The notes beneath the pieces were generated by a model. The model searched no databases and was not told the origin of the DNA. It was given only the letters and a program-made list of their open reading frames with translations. 64,000 nt of DNA, from positions 1 through 64,000 of the forward strand of contig NZ_NIHD01000011.1 in the NCBI RefSeq assembly GCF_002806975.1. Direction: 5' to 3'. The DNA comes from Marinobacter aromaticivorans. Lineage in GTDB: Bacteria > Pseudomonadota > Gammaproteobacteria > Pseudomonadales > Oleiphilaceae. Below, one piece after another: positions 35,933 to 46,759 of this stretch (within the stretch, counting starts at the first letter, position 1; the number at the start of each line of letters is the position of its first letter). The position numbers were made by a program, and so were the translations under genes.

Positions 35933-36511
35933 TTAACGGCTCTGGCTATGGTATTCCGGATTCGGGCGCATATCGCTTGCAATTGCGACCCGGTTGGACA
36001 TGTTATAAAAACCGATCACATTGCTCAGATCCCAGATGCCGCGGTCACTAAAGCCCGCATCCCGCAGCGCCTGCACTTCCTCCTCTGCAACCGTTGCCGG
36101 TGAACGGGTGAGGTGGGAGGCGAAATCCAGCATGGCACGCTGGCGCTTATCAAGTTTTGCGGAGCGATAATTCATCACCAGGTGCTCGCCCAATACGGGG
36201 TCGCCGCTCAGAACACGCACAGCGGCGCCATGGGCTACCAGGCAGTAGAAACATTTGTTCTCGGAGGAAACCACCACCGCAACCATTTCCCGCTCCAGCT
36301 TGCTGAGCTCGCTTTCACCCATCATCAGTTCATTATAGAAGCGGGTAAAGCCATCCAGCTGTTTGAGGTTCTGGCTGAATGCCGTGAGAACGTTAGGGAC
36401 CATCCCCAGCTTTTCCAGACAGATTTCGAAATATTTCCTGACGTCATCAGGAAGGTCTTTCATGTCCGGTACAGGAAGATCCAGGGCGACAACATCTTTG
36501 TTTTTGGTCAT
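35933..36511 (-). CDS. AhpD/carboxymuconolactone decarboxylase-like peroxidase-related protein
   Basis: The 192-residue protein is an AhpD-type all-helical protein with the catalytic CxxC and following His in ENKCFYCLVAHG (Cys87, Cys90, His94). These carry out thiol-dependent peroxide reduction. It is set nine bases after the liuE stop, with GAGG seven bases before its ATG. Its place among leucine catabolic genes suggests protection against peroxide from the flavin-dependent isovaleryl-CoA dehydrogenase, an inference. Confidence 0.85.
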   Translation of the reverse strand: MTKNKDVVALDLPVPDMKDLPDDVRKYFEICLEKLGMVPNVLTAFSQNLKQLDGFTRFYNELMMGESELSKLEREMVAVVVSSENKCFYCLVAHGAAVRVLSGDPVLGEHLVMNYRSAKLDKRQRAMLDFASHLTRSPATVAEEEVQALRDAGFSDRGIWDLSNVIGFYNMSNRVAIASDMRPNPEYHSQSR

Positions 36512-36520
36512 GTCAGATCC

Positions 36521-37420
36521 TCAGGATTTAAGAGCCTGGCCCACCTTTGAGCCGTTGTGTCGTTTGAGCTGGTTGCTGATCCACTCACCGGTAGCCACCA
36601 GTTTGTTGAGGTCCACGCCTGTGCTGATGCCCAGGCCATTGAGCATGTAGAGTACGTCTTCAGTGGCGACGTTCCCGGATGCGCCTTTTGCATAAGGGCA
36701 ACCGCCAAGGCCAGCGACTGAAGCGTCGATAACTGCCACACCTTCTTCCAGCACCGCGTAGAGATTCGCCAGGGCCTGGCCGTAGGTGTCGTGAAAATGC
36801 GCGGCCAGGCGTTCAACAGGCACCTGTTTTGCCACCACCTCCAGCATACGCTTGGCTTTCAGTGGCGTGCCTTGACCAATGGTATCGCCCAGAGAAATTT
36901 CATAGCAGCCCATGTCGGCCAGGTCTTTGGCAACTTTTGCCACTTGCTCAGGCGCAATGTCACCCTCGTAGGGGCACGCCAGCACCGTGGAGACATAGCC
37001 GCGCACCGGAATGTTGTGTTTTTGTGCCGCTTCGATCACCGGGCGGAAACGTTCCAGGCTTTCAGCGATGGAACAGTTGATGTTCTTCTGGCTGAAGGAT
37101 TCTGAAGCAGCCCCAAAAACAGCCACTTCATCCACGCCCGCCGCCAAAGCATTCTCGAAGCCTTTGAGGTTGGGAGTGAGCACAGAGTAACGCACGCCGG
37201 GCTTGCGTTTGATACCCGCCATCACCTCAGAGGCATCGCCCATTTGTGGCACCCACTTGGGCGAGACAAAGCTGGCGGATTCGATGTGCGTCAGGCCGCA
37301 ATCCGCAAGCCGGTCGATCAGCCCGGTTTTGATGCCTGTGGCAATCACCGGGCCTGCCTCGTTTTGCAGGCCGTCCCGGGGGCTCATTTCTACCAGCCGC
37401 ACCTGTTTGGGAAAGGTCAT
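36521..37420 (-). CDS. liuE: Hydroxymethylglutaryl-CoA lyase (LiuE)
   Basis: This 299-residue TIM-barrel enzyme splits HMG-CoA into acetoacetate and acetyl-CoA, the last leucine-specific step. The N-terminal motif [12 protein letters not shown] binds substrate and metal. HFHDTYG (about residues 208-214) supplies the metal-ligand histidines, and the lyase loop [18 protein letters not shown] holds the catalytic Cys241. It starts inside the liuD stop (TGATG), with AGGAGG seven bases upstream. Confidence 0.96.
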   Translation of the reverse strand: MTFPKQVRLVEMSPRDGLQNEAGPVIATGIKTGLIDRLADCGLTHIESASFVSPKWVPQMGDASEVMAGIKRKPGVRYSVLTPNLKGFENALAAGVDEVAVFGAASESFSQKNINCSIAESLERFRPVIEAAQKHNIPVRGYVSTVLACPYEGDIAPEQVAKVAKDLADMGCYEISLGDTIGQGTPLKAKRMLEVVAKQVPVERLAAHFHDTYGQALANLYAVLEEGVAVIDASVAGLGGCPYAKGASGNVATEDVLYMLNGLGISTGVDLNKLVATGEWISNQLKRHNGSKVGQALKS

Positions 37421-39423
37421 CAACCTGCCTCCTCTGTGTTTTCGTCTGCGACTTCAATGGCAATCAGTTCGGCGCCTTCAGATACCTGTTCGCCCTCGGA
37501 GAAGAATATCCCGGAGACAACACCATCGGCTGGCGCCTTGATGGCATGCTCCATTTTCATGGCCTCCATAATGACCAGCGTCTGCCCCGCAGTAACAGCG
37601 TCGCCGACCCTGGCCTGTACCGCCACGATAGCGCCATTCATGGGTGCGTTGAGACCGCCATCGGCCGCCATGTCTTCAGAGACATAATTTTCCCGGTACA
37701 GAGTGCACTGGAAGGTATCGCCTTCGTAGAAGAGGACCAGTCGGTCGTTGTGCAGGTTACCGTGAATGCTGATACGGTGGCCATTAATGACCGCCTGCAG
37801 GTAGTCGTCATCAAGTTTTACAGTGAGGCCGTACACGCTGCCATTCACAAACACCTGATAGTTATCATCACGCTCAAGAATCTTCAGTTCGTGGATATCA
37901 TCTCCCACCTGCAACTGCAGGGGCTGGGCGTATTCCGAGTTCAGGCGCCAGCTGTTGCGGCGGCCGAACGGCGACCAGGGGTCTGTGCTGATGACTTCCG
38001 TGGATTTGCGTTCTTCCAGTACAAAGCCTGCGGCCAGAACCAGCGCTTTATGAATGTCCAGTTTTGATTTCGGGAATAGCAATTCGCGATGGCTGTCGAT
38101 AAAGCCGGTGGTCAGGTCCGCTTCCCGGAAGGGTTGTGAATCAGCCAGCGCGTGCAGGAAACGAATGTTGGTTTTGACGCCAGCAATCCGGTAATGCTCC
38201 AGAGCCTGAACCATACGGTTGATGGCCTGATCACGGGTCTCGTCCCAAACGATCAGTTTGGCAATCATCGGGTCGTAGTGAATGCTGATGTCGTCGCCCT
38301 CGATCACGCCGGTGTCCACCCGCACATGGGCACTTTCGTCAGGCGTGTTCAGATAGCGCAGGTTACCGGTGGCGGGCAGGAAATCCTGATCCGGGTCCTC
38401 GGCGTAGATGCGGGCTTCCAGGGCATGGCCGCGGGTTTTAACCTGAGACTGCTCCAGCGGCAAAGGCTCACCCCAGGCCACTTTTAACTGCCATTCCACC
38501 AGATCCTGGCCGGTCACCATTTCCGTCACCGGGTGTTCTACCTGCAGGCGGGTGTTCATTTCCATGAAGAAGAACGAGCCGTCCACATCGTAAAGAAACT
38601 CCACGGTGCCGGCGCCCACGTAGTTGATGGCCTGGGCGGCTTTAACTGCGGCTTCACCCATGGCTTTGCGGGTTTCTTCACTCAGCCCCGGTGCCGGGGC
38701 CTCTTCCAGAACCTTCTGATGCCTGCGCTGGACCGAGCAGTCACGCTCTGCCAGATACACACCCTTGCCACTCTGATCGCAGAACACCTGAATCTCAACG
38801 TGGCGCGGCTGGGTGAGATAGCGTTCGATCAGCATATCCGGGTTGCCGAAGGCATTTTTGGCCTCGCGCCTGGCGGCGGCAAGGGCGTCGTCAAATTCGC
38901 CGATGTTTTCAACCACACGCATGCCTTTTCCCCCACCACCGGCGACGGCTTTCAGCAGCAGCGGGAAGCCGCATTTTTCAGCTTCGGCACGCAGGGTTTC
39001 CGGACTCTGGTCGTCGCCGTGGTATCCGGGCACCAGAGGTACGCCGGCTTTCTCCATGATGGCTTTGGCGGCCGATTTGGAGCCCATGGCTGCAATGGCG
39101 GAGGAGGGCGGCCCTATAAACACCAGGTTATTGGCCTCGCAGGCTTCGGCAAAATCCGTGTTCTCGGAAAGAAACCCGTAGCCCGGATGGATTGCCTGCG
39201 CGCCACTTTGTTTGGCGACTTCAATGATTTTCTCACCGCGCAGGTAGCTTTCGGAGCTTGGGGCGGGGCCAATGTGAAAGGCTTCGTCCGCCATGGCTAC
39301 GTGGTGGGCATTGGCGTCTGCATCGGAATACACTGCGACGCAGCGGATACCCATGCGATGAGCAGTCTGGATGATCCGGCAGGCGATTTCACCGCGGTTG
39401 GCAATGAGGATTTTGCTGAACAT
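37420..39423 (-). CDS. liuD: Methylcrotonyl-CoA carboxylase biotin-carrying subunit (LiuD)
   Basis: The 667-residue protein is the biotin carboxylase plus biotin carrier subunit of 3-methylcrotonyl-CoA carboxylase. It has an N-terminal biotin carboxylase domain (about 1-450) with ATP-grasp glycine loop [14 protein letters not shown], then a linker. A C-terminal biotinyl domain carries EAMKM with Lys623 as the biotin site. It works with LiuB to carboxylate 3-methylcrotonyl-CoA to 3-methylglutaconyl-CoA. GGAG stands ten bases before the ATG, inside the liuC end. Confidence 0.96.
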   Translation of the reverse strand: MFSKILIANRGEIACRIIQTAHRMGIRCVAVYSDADANAHHVAMADEAFHIGPAPSSESYLRGEKIIEVAKQSGAQAIHPGYGFLSENTDFAEACEANNLVFIGPPSSAIAAMGSKSAAKAIMEKAGVPLVPGYHGDDQSPETLRAEAEKCGFPLLLKAVAGGGGKGMRVVENIGEFDDALAAARREAKNAFGNPDMLIERYLTQPRHVEIQVFCDQSGKGVYLAERDCSVQRRHQKVLEEAPAPGLSEETRKAMGEAAVKAAQAINYVGAGTVEFLYDVDGSFFFMEMNTRLQVEHPVTEMVTGQDLVEWQLKVAWGEPLPLEQSQVKTRGHALEARIYAEDPDQDFLPATGNLRYLNTPDESAHVRVDTGVIEGDDISIHYDPMIAKLIVWDETRDQAINRMVQALEHYRIAGVKTNIRFLHALADSQPFREADLTTGFIDSHRELLFPKSKLDIHKALVLAAGFVLEERKSTEVISTDPWSPFGRRNSWRLNSEYAQPLQLQVGDDIHELKILERDDNYQVFVNGSVYGLTVKLDDDYLQAVINGHRISIHGNLHNDRLVLFYEGDTFQCTLYRENYVSEDMAADGGLNAPMNGAIVAVQARVGDAVTAGQTLVIMEAMKMEHAIKAPADGVVSGIFFSEGEQVSEGAELIAIEVADENTEEAG

Positions 39424-39424
39424 A

Positions 39425-40258
39425 TCAGTTGCTCTCCGGAATCCAGTTGGCGTGACGTTTGTTCAGGAAGGCACTCAGCCCTTCCTGGCCTTCTTCGCCT
39501 ACGCGGATATCAGCGATACGGTGCGCGGTGTCATCAATTACGGCGCTGTCGATGGGCTTGTGGCTGACCGCAAACACCAGATCTTTGGCGGCTTGCATGG
39601 CTTTGGGACCATTCTTGGCAAGCTGTTGCAGCATTTCGTCGCAACGGGCATTCATGGCTTCAATATCGTCACAGACGATGTGCACCAGGCCGAACTGTTC
39701 GGCCTCCCGGGCGCTGAACACTTCCGCTGAAATAAAGAAGCGACGGGCCTGACGCTCGCCAATGGCACGGACAACGTAAGGGCTTATCACCGCTGGAATC
39801 AGCCCAAGCTTTACCTCGCTCAGGCAGAAGCTGGATTTCTCCGTGGCAATGACAATGTCGCAGCAGGCGGCAAGGCCAACAGCACCGCCGTAGGCCGCAC
39901 CCTGCACCAGGCCGATAACCGGCTTTCTGAGATGATTCAGGCAGTCCATCAGGCGCGCAAGCTGGCGGGAATCCTCCAGATTCTCCTGCTGGCTGTTGTC
40001 TGCCATGCGGCGCATCCAGCCAAGGTCGGCACCGGCGGAGAAATGCTTGCCTTCGGAGCGCAGGATGACCACTCTGGTTTCAGTGTCGGCGTCGACTTCG
40101 GTGATGGCGCTGATCAGTTGCTGAATGATCACGTCATCAAAGGCGTTGCGCTTGTCCGGCCGGTTCAGCACAATTTCGGTCACGCCCCCGGCGCGTCGGT
40201 TGTGGAGAACTGCCGGTTCCTGTTCGGTCTGTTCAGGCTGAGTTTTGCTATCTGTCAT
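39425..40258 (-). CDS. liuC: Methylglutaconyl-CoA hydratase (LiuC)
   Basis: The 277-residue crotonase-fold enzyme hydrates 3-methylglutaconyl-CoA to HMG-CoA. The CoA-binding oxyanion segments are KHFSAGADLGWMRRM and GAAYGGAVGLAACCDIVIA, typical of the methylglutaconyl branch. The ATG at 40258 has GGGGAG seven bases upstream; a TTG six bases earlier is less likely. It lies between liuB and liuD with only 1-15 bp gaps. Confidence 0.94.
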   Translation of the reverse strand: MTDSKTQPEQTEQEPAVLHNRRAGGVTEIVLNRPDKRNAFDDVIIQQLISAITEVDADTETRVVILRSEGKHFSAGADLGWMRRMADNSQQENLEDSRQLARLMDCLNHLRKPVIGLVQGAAYGGAVGLAACCDIVIATEKSSFCLSEVKLGLIPAVISPYVVRAIGERQARRFFISAEVFSAREAEQFGLVHIVCDDIEAMNARCDEMLQQLAKNGPKAMQAAKDLVFAVSHKPIDSAVIDDTAHRIADIRVGEEGQEGLSAFLNKRHANWIPESN

Positions 40259-40273
40259 GGTCAATCTCCCCGG

Positions 40274-41881
<1,608 letters not shown>

Positions 41882-41909
41882 GTTTCCGGGCCTCGAGGTT
41901 CGGGGCGTC

Positions 41910-42017
41910 GGGGCTGGCGGGGTGTTGCTCCGGGAACCGCTACGAGCACATCCATGTGCGCTTGTTTCCGGCCATCCCTGGCCTCCAGCATTCCCGGAGC
42001 AACACCCCGCCAGCCCC
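41910..42017. repeat. 108-bp structured element with 27-bp perfect terminal inverted repeats, in the liu operon
   Basis: The left arm at 41910-41936 and the right arm at 41991-42017 are exact inverse complements over 27 bases (left arm starts GGGGCTGGCGGGGTG, right arm ends CACCCCGCCAGCCCC). The 54-base centre holds two more palindromes: GCACAT-CC-ATGTGC (41946-41959) and GGCCA-TCCC-TGGCC (41970-41983). It occupies most of the non-coding gap between liuA and liuB. The structure fits a REP/BIME-like or small mobile palindromic repeat, or an RNA cloverleaf in the operon message. It has no T-run and no coding content. Confidence 0.75.
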
Positions 42018-42086
42018 TCGTCTTACTTGGGTGCTGGCCGTCCAAAATTAATGCACTTTGGCGGATGTCTGGCTTGAAGCCACTGC

Positions 42087-43253
42087 TTAGTTATTCAGGA
42101 ACAATTCCCGGCCAATCAGCATGCGGCGAATTTCGGAAGTGCCCGCACCGATCTCATAAAGCTTGGCGTCACGCAGCAATCGACCGGTGGGGTATTCGTT
42201 GATGTAGCCGTTACCCCCCAGCAGCTGGATGGCGTCCAACGCGAGTTTGGTGGCCATTTCGGCGGAATAAAGGATTGCACCGGCGGAGTCTTTGCGGGTG
42301 GTTTCGCCGCGATCAGCGGATTGCGCCACCATGTACACGTAGGATTTGGCGGTGTTCATGAAGGTGTACATGTCCGCTACCTTGCCCTGAACCAGTTCAA
42401 ATTCGCCAATGGCCTGGCCGAACTGTTTGCGTTCGCGGATGTAAGGAACCACAACGTCCATGGCGGCCTGCATGATGCCCAGAGGGCCGCCGGAGAGGAC
42501 CAGACGTTCGTAGTCGAGGCCGCTCATGAGTACTTTGGCGCCACCGCCCACCGTGCCGAGGACGTTTTCTTTCGGAACCTTGCAGTCTTCGAACACCAGT
42601 TCGCAGGTGTTGGAGCCGCGCATGCCGAGTTTGTCCAGTTTCTGGTGCCGGCTGAAGCCTTCGTAATCGCGCTCGACGATAAAGGCGGTGATGCCTTTTG
42701 AGCCGGCTTTTACGTCGGTTTTGGCGTAGATAACGTAAACGTGTGCGTCCGGGCCGTTGGTGATCCACATTTTGTTGCCGTTCAGCACGTAGTGGTCACC
42801 GGCGTCTCTGGCGCTGAGTTTCATGGAGACAACGTCGGAGCCGGCGTTGGGCTCAGACATGGCCAGCGCGCCGATGTGTTCGCCGCTGACAAGTTTGGGC
42901 AGATATTTCTGCTTTTGCTCTTCGGTTCCGTTCCGGTGTATCTGGTTTACGCAGAGGTTGGAGTGGGCACCATAGGACAGGCCAACCGAGGCGGATGCGC
43001 GGCTGATTTCTTCCACGGCAATCACATGTGCCAGATAACCCATGCCGGAGCCGCCATAGGCTTCATCCACAGTAATACCCAGCAGGCCCATGTCGCCGAA
43101 TTTTTTCCACAGGTCCATCGGAAATTCGTTATTACGATCGATCTCTTCGGCACGGGGGGCTATTTCGGTGGCGGCGAAACTGTTGGTCTGCTCACGCAGC
43201 ATGTCGAGGGTTTCGCCGAGGCCGAAATTGAGTTCTGAGTACTGTGATTTCAT
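42087..43253 (-). CDS. liuA: Isovaleryl-CoA dehydrogenase (LiuA)
   Basis: This 388-residue flavoprotein oxidises isovaleryl-CoA to 3-methylcrotonyl-CoA and passes electrons to ETF. At the place where MCAD has its catalytic Glu (YEG) the sequence is [13 protein letters not shown], so the catalytic Glu must be the one in [15 protein letters not shown], exactly as in isovaleryl-CoA dehydrogenases. The FAD- and substrate-binding segments [18 protein letters not shown] and the C-terminal [24 protein letters not shown] (shown in part) agree. It follows liuR by 69 bp. Confidence 0.96.
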   Translation of the reverse strand: MKSQYSELNFGLGETLDMLREQTNSFAATEIAPRAEEIDRNNEFPMDLWKKFGDMGLLGITVDEAYGGSGMGYLAHVIAVEEISRASASVGLSYGAHSNLCVNQIHRNGTEEQKQKYLPKLVSGEHIGALAMSEPNAGSDVVSMKLSARDAGDHYVLNGNKMWITNGPDAHVYVIYAKTDVKAGSKGITAFIVERDYEGFSRHQKLDKLGMRGSNTCELVFEDCKVPKENVLGTVGGGAKVLMSGLDYERLVLSGGPLGIMQAAMDVVVPYIRERKQFGQAIGEFELVQGKVADMYTFMNTAKSYVYMVAQSADRGETTRKDSAGAILYSAEMATKLALDAIQLLGGNGYINEYPTGRLLRDAKLYEIGAGTSEIRRMLIGRELFLNN

Positions 43254-43321
43254 GTTTGATTGCCTTTTGTTCTGCCAGGTATGTGTTTCAAAACCGAATC
43301 CGGGCCTGTTGTCCGGTGATT

Positions 43322-43768
43322 TCAGTGTTGTTCTGTAATCTCGCTGGTTTCATCATTGGCCGGGGCTTGTTGTTTTTTCTTTTTCTGCAGTTCCGCAAGC
43401 GCTTCCCGGCAACGGGCTTCGGCGGTGTCGATTTCCATTTCTGCCATGGCTATGTCATTTTTCTGCTGTTCCATATGGGCGCGTTTTTTGCTCAATATGG
43501 TCAGCATTTTCAGTAGCTGTTTTTCGTTACCGGTCGGGGTTTCATCCCATAAATCGAAAAGCTCTTTTGTTTCGGCGAGCGAAAAACCCATGCGCTTGCC
43601 ACGCAGGATCAGCTTCAGACGCACTTTGTCCTTGGTGCTGAAGATTCGCGTCTGCCCACGACGAGCCGGCTTCAGCAGGCCCTGATCCTCATAGAACCGG
43701 ATGCTACGGGTTGTGACATCGAACTCGTTGGCGAGCTCGCTGATACTGAACGTTGGCTTTTCGATCAT
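43322..43768 (-). CDS. liuR: MerR-family regulator LiuR of branched-chain amino-acid catabolism
   Basis: The 148-residue MerR protein has an N-terminal winged helix-turn-helix, [20 protein letters not shown] followed by [17 protein letters not shown], and a long coiled coil (about 90-135, [27 protein letters not shown], shown in part), then a Gln- and Lys-rich tail. LiuR is a known regulator of leucine/isovalerate genes in proteobacteria. GAGG stands eight bases before the ATG. Its own promoter carries a perfect LiuR-like palindrome, so it is likely autoregulated and controls the operon below. Confidence 0.93.
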   Translation of the reverse strand: MIEKPTFSISELANEFDVTTRSIRFYEDQGLLKPARRGQTRIFSTKDKVRLKLILRGKRMGFSLAETKELFDLWDETPTGNEKQLLKMLTILSKKRAHMEQQKNDIAMAEMEIDTAEARCREALAELQKKKKQQAPANDETSEITEQH

Positions 43769-43793
43769 GGTGATATCCTCTTTAAGGCAAGGT

Positions 43794-43822
43794 TAGATAA
43801 AGTTTACGTAAACGTAAAGCAA
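43794..43822 (-). promoter_or_regulatory. liuR promoter with perfect LiuR-type palindrome between -35 and -10
   Basis: On the - strand TTGCTT (43822-43817) and TATCTA (43799-43794) are separated by 17 bp and form a plausible sigma-70 promoter. The full 16-bp site TTTACGTAAACGTAAA lies at 43803-43818, between and slightly over the -35. It is 34 bp before the liuR start. Promoter assignment is inference; the palindrome is plainly present. Confidence 0.75.
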
Positions 43823-43915
43823 TTTTCAGCGGAAAGTTGCAGTCATTCCAGTGCAGAGAAAAGGATTAACCAGACACTTCATTGGGTTGCGGGGCGAGCC
43901 CGGTTCAGGCGAGTT

Positions 43916-45490
43916 TCAGGAAAGATCTTCCCTGAGTTTTCGTTTGAGCAGCTTGCCTGCAGTGTTCTTGGGCAATTGCTCCACAAAGTGTATGTGCTTA
44001 GGTACTTTGAAACTGGCCAGTTGTGCGCGAGCATGGCTGATCAGGGCGTCTGAATCTTCGGCGTAGCCTTCTTTGAGAACCACAACGGCGCAGATTGCTT
44101 CAATCCATTTCTCATCCGGCACACCGATAACGGCAACCTCCGCAACGGATTCATGCTGATAGAGCGCTTCTTCCACATCACGGCTGGCAACCAGAACACC
44201 GCCAGTGTTCACCACATCTTTAATGCGATCCACTATGTAAATATAGCCTTCGTCATCCTGGTATCCCAGATCACCGGAATGGAACCAGCCATCTTTGAAT
44301 GCTTCTTCCGTTGCTTCGGGTTTGCGCCAGTAGCCCACCATTAGTTGCGGCGACCGATGCACCAGCTCTCCCTGTTCGCCGGGCTTGCAATCCTTGCCGG
44401 TCACCGGGTCTACAATGCGGGTCATAACAGTTTGCATGGGACGCCCGGCGGAGGATGGGCGTTCAGCGTGTTCTTCAGGTAGCAAAACGGTAGCCAAGGG
44501 CGCAATTTCGCTTTGACCATAGCAATTATAGAGGCCAGCGCCAGGCAGTTTCTCTGCGAGTTCTTTTACAACCTGGCCGGGCATGATGGAGGCTCCATAG
44601 TAGAGCTTGCTCATGTGTTGCAGCTTGTCCGGATTGAATTGTGGGTGATGCAACAGTGCTATCCAAACGGTTGGCGGCGCAAAAAAAGCGTTGAGCTGTT
44701 CGCTGGCCAGCAGCCCGAGAATCGCATCCGGTGTAGGTGTGTTGATCATTCGGCTATAACCGCCGGCCAGCAGCATGGGCATTGTGAACACATGCATCTG
44801 AGCAGAGTGGTAGAGCGGTAGCGCGGCCAGCGAGCGCTCCCTGGCGCGGATGTCCAGATGATACTGGCAGGCGCCATAGTGAGCCATCAGTGAGCGATGC
44901 GTGTGCATGGCGCCTTTGGGGTCCGAGGTGGTACCCGAGGTATAAAGGATCTGCACTACGTCTGTGTCAGAAAGTTCCAGCTCTGGCGCGTTATCATTAC
45001 CCGGGCCGAGGGCAAATTTCAGTACATCGTTTGTATCTCCCCCATACAAGCTGCCGTAAATGGCAACCGCGGTTGTGTCCCGGACCGCATTGATCTGAGG
45101 TTGCAGGTCAATGTCATGAAACAGGGCTTTGCATCCAGACTGGGTCAGTGCGTAGGTGAGTTCGTTGCCAATCAGAGCATAGTTGATTGGTACATGAATC
45201 AATCCGGCTTTTGTGCAGGCGAGCCATAGCAGAAGGTAAGCGTCCGAGTTTTTGCCGTAGGCGCCGACTCTTTCTCCCTGTGTCAACCCAAGCTCGATAA
45301 GCCGGTGTGCCAGGCGGTTTGATGCTGCGTGAATTTCTGCGAAAGACCAGGTGCGGTCATCAAATGCCAGGGCGGTACGCTTGCCATGGGTGCTTGCCGA
45401 GCGCGCGATGGCATCGCCGATGGTGTTGCGCAGAGCCCGCTGAATACCTGCCGATACTGAAGAAGAAGCGGATGACCCGGAATTGTGCAT
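43916..45490 (-). CDS. Acyl-CoA synthetase (AMP-forming), fatty-acid type
   Basis: The 524-residue ANL enzyme has the nucleotide motif YTSGTTSDPKGAMHTHRSLM near residue 190. The adenylate motif is NCYGQSEIAPLAT near 320, the hinge and CoA motif DRIKDVVNTGGVLVASRDVEEALYQHE (shown in part) near 425, and the C-terminal lysine in LPKNTAGKLLKRKL. It resembles FadD3/long-chain-type enzymes more than the acetate type. It is divergent from the acyl-CoA dehydrogenase cluster across an AraC gene, an order (synthetase, regulator, dehydrogenase, thiolase, SDR) known from Pseudomonas fatty/branched acid clusters. Substrate not determined. Confidence 0.88.
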   Translation of the reverse strand: MHNSGSSASSSVSAGIQRALRNTIGDAIARSASTHGKRTALAFDDRTWSFAEIHAASNRLAHRLIELGLTQGERVGAYGKNSDAYLLLWLACTKAGLIHVPINYALIGNELTYALTQSGCKALFHDIDLQPQINAVRDTTAVAIYGSLYGGDTNDVLKFALGPGNDNAPELELSDTDVVQILYTSGTTSDPKGAMHTHRSLMAHYGACQYHLDIRARERSLAALPLYHSAQMHVFTMPMLLAGGYSRMINTPTPDAILGLLASEQLNAFFAPPTVWIALLHHPQFNPDKLQHMSKLYYGASIMPGQVVKELAEKLPGAGLYNCYGQSEIAPLATVLLPEEHAERPSSAGRPMQTVMTRIVDPVTGKDCKPGEQGELVHRSPQLMVGYWRKPEATEEAFKDGWFHSGDLGYQDDEGYIYIVDRIKDVVNTGGVLVASRDVEEALYQHESVAEVAVIGVPDEKWIEAICAVVVLKEGYAEDSDALISHARAQLASFKVPKHIHFVEQLPKNTAGKLLKRKLREDLS

Positions 45491-45623
45491 GAATATACCC
45501 CTTATCGTGTTGTTATTTCATGGTTGCCAGCATTAACTCAAAGGAGCCCGGTCGGCGGGAATGATCAGTCAGGTCGAAAAAATTGACCCGATTGGCCAGC
45601 TTCGGGCACGCCCCGCGTACTGA

Positions 45624-46637
45624 TTACCCGGACCACTGGGACGGGGACTTGCCCGTCCAGCGTTTAAAGGCACGGCAAAATGAGGCGGTTTCCGAGAAGC
45701 CGACCCGCTCGCTGACGTCTGCCACAGTGAGGTTTTCGGTGCTCATGAGTTTTATTGCATACTCCCTGCGTAATGAGGTTTTTATATTCCGTAAGGAAGT
45801 GCCTTCTTCCTGCAGCCTCCGCCCGATGCTTCTGGGTGTCATGTGCAGTATTTGCGCAAGTTCGTTCAGGTTTGGCATATCTTGAAGGCTTTGACGCGCC
45901 AACATCGCACGGATACGGTTACGAAGGCTGTCATCGTGATCCGGTCGGTGCAGGATAAAGGCTGGCGCCTCCTTCAGGAATACCTCCAGCTCGCTTTCAC
46001 TTCGGGTAATCGGAAGTTGCAGGTATTTCTCATGAAGATAGAAGCCGCAAACCGTTTCATCAAACCGTAATTCAGTGGGAAACATGGCCCGGTACTCCGC
46101 AACGTGAGGCGGCGCGGGATAGTTGAAAAGTGTTGTTGCAAACGGAATCTGTTGATCCACCAGCCAGCACGCGAACCTTTGCCACATAAGAAGCAGGAAT
46201 TCCTGCAGCATATGATCAGTATCCCGGCTGCTATCCTTAAGGCTCAGGCAAAAAAACACCAACCGCTTACTGTCACTTTTATCGAAGCCGATATTCAGGT
46301 TGTTGCAGGCTATGTTGTAGACTCGGGCACTTTTCCGCAGCACCGCTCCGAGCGAGGCAGAACCCAGGCAGTAATCGGCCATCAGCGCAAAGGTGCCGTT
46401 TTTACAACGGTCCGTGGACAGGCCCATGAATTCATCACGGGTTGCCCGCCAGACACTTTTTATCAGCCGGGTCAGTTGTTTTTCAGTAATCAATTGCCCG
46501 GGTTTGTTCAGCCATTCAGGGGGTATTCCGGCGCCTGCGAGCAGGTCGTTGCGGTCAAATCCTTGTTGCTCGGCACCGCGAACTGAGGCCAGAAGGTAGT
46601 GGTTTGCAATGTGAGCTTTGGGTTTCAGGTCAGGCAT
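45624..46637 (-). CDS. AraC-family transcription regulator
   Basis: The 337-residue protein has an N-terminal ligand-binding-type domain (about residues 1-215; the PF12625-type arrangement with the phrase FMGLSTDRCKNGTFALMADY). The C-terminal AraC HTH (about 240-335) includes LNELAQILHMTPRSIGRRLQEEG and the second helix LTVADVSERVGFSETASFCRAFKRW, shown in part. It lies between the synthetase (same strand) and the dehydrogenase cluster (opposite strand) and is likely their local regulator. The inducer is unknown. Confidence 0.9.
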   Translation of the reverse strand: MPDLKPKAHIANHYLLASVRGAEQQGFDRNDLLAGAGIPPEWLNKPGQLITEKQLTRLIKSVWRATRDEFMGLSTDRCKNGTFALMADYCLGSASLGAVLRKSARVYNIACNNLNIGFDKSDSKRLVFFCLSLKDSSRDTDHMLQEFLLLMWQRFACWLVDQQIPFATTLFNYPAPPHVAEYRAMFPTELRFDETVCGFYLHEKYLQLPITRSESELEVFLKEAPAFILHRPDHDDSLRNRIRAMLARQSLQDMPNLNELAQILHMTPRSIGRRLQEEGTSLRNIKTSLRREYAIKLMSTENLTVADVSERVGFSETASFCRAFKRWTGKSPSQWSG

Positions 46638-46759
46638 ATCGCAATTGGTTCAGGTGCGTAATGTGTCAAATTTTTCGGCTAGTACGGCCATTCCCCGGGG
46701 ACAGAATAACCCTTTAAATGACTGGCTGCCTGACTAATCAGATAAACGCGGAGTTATGT

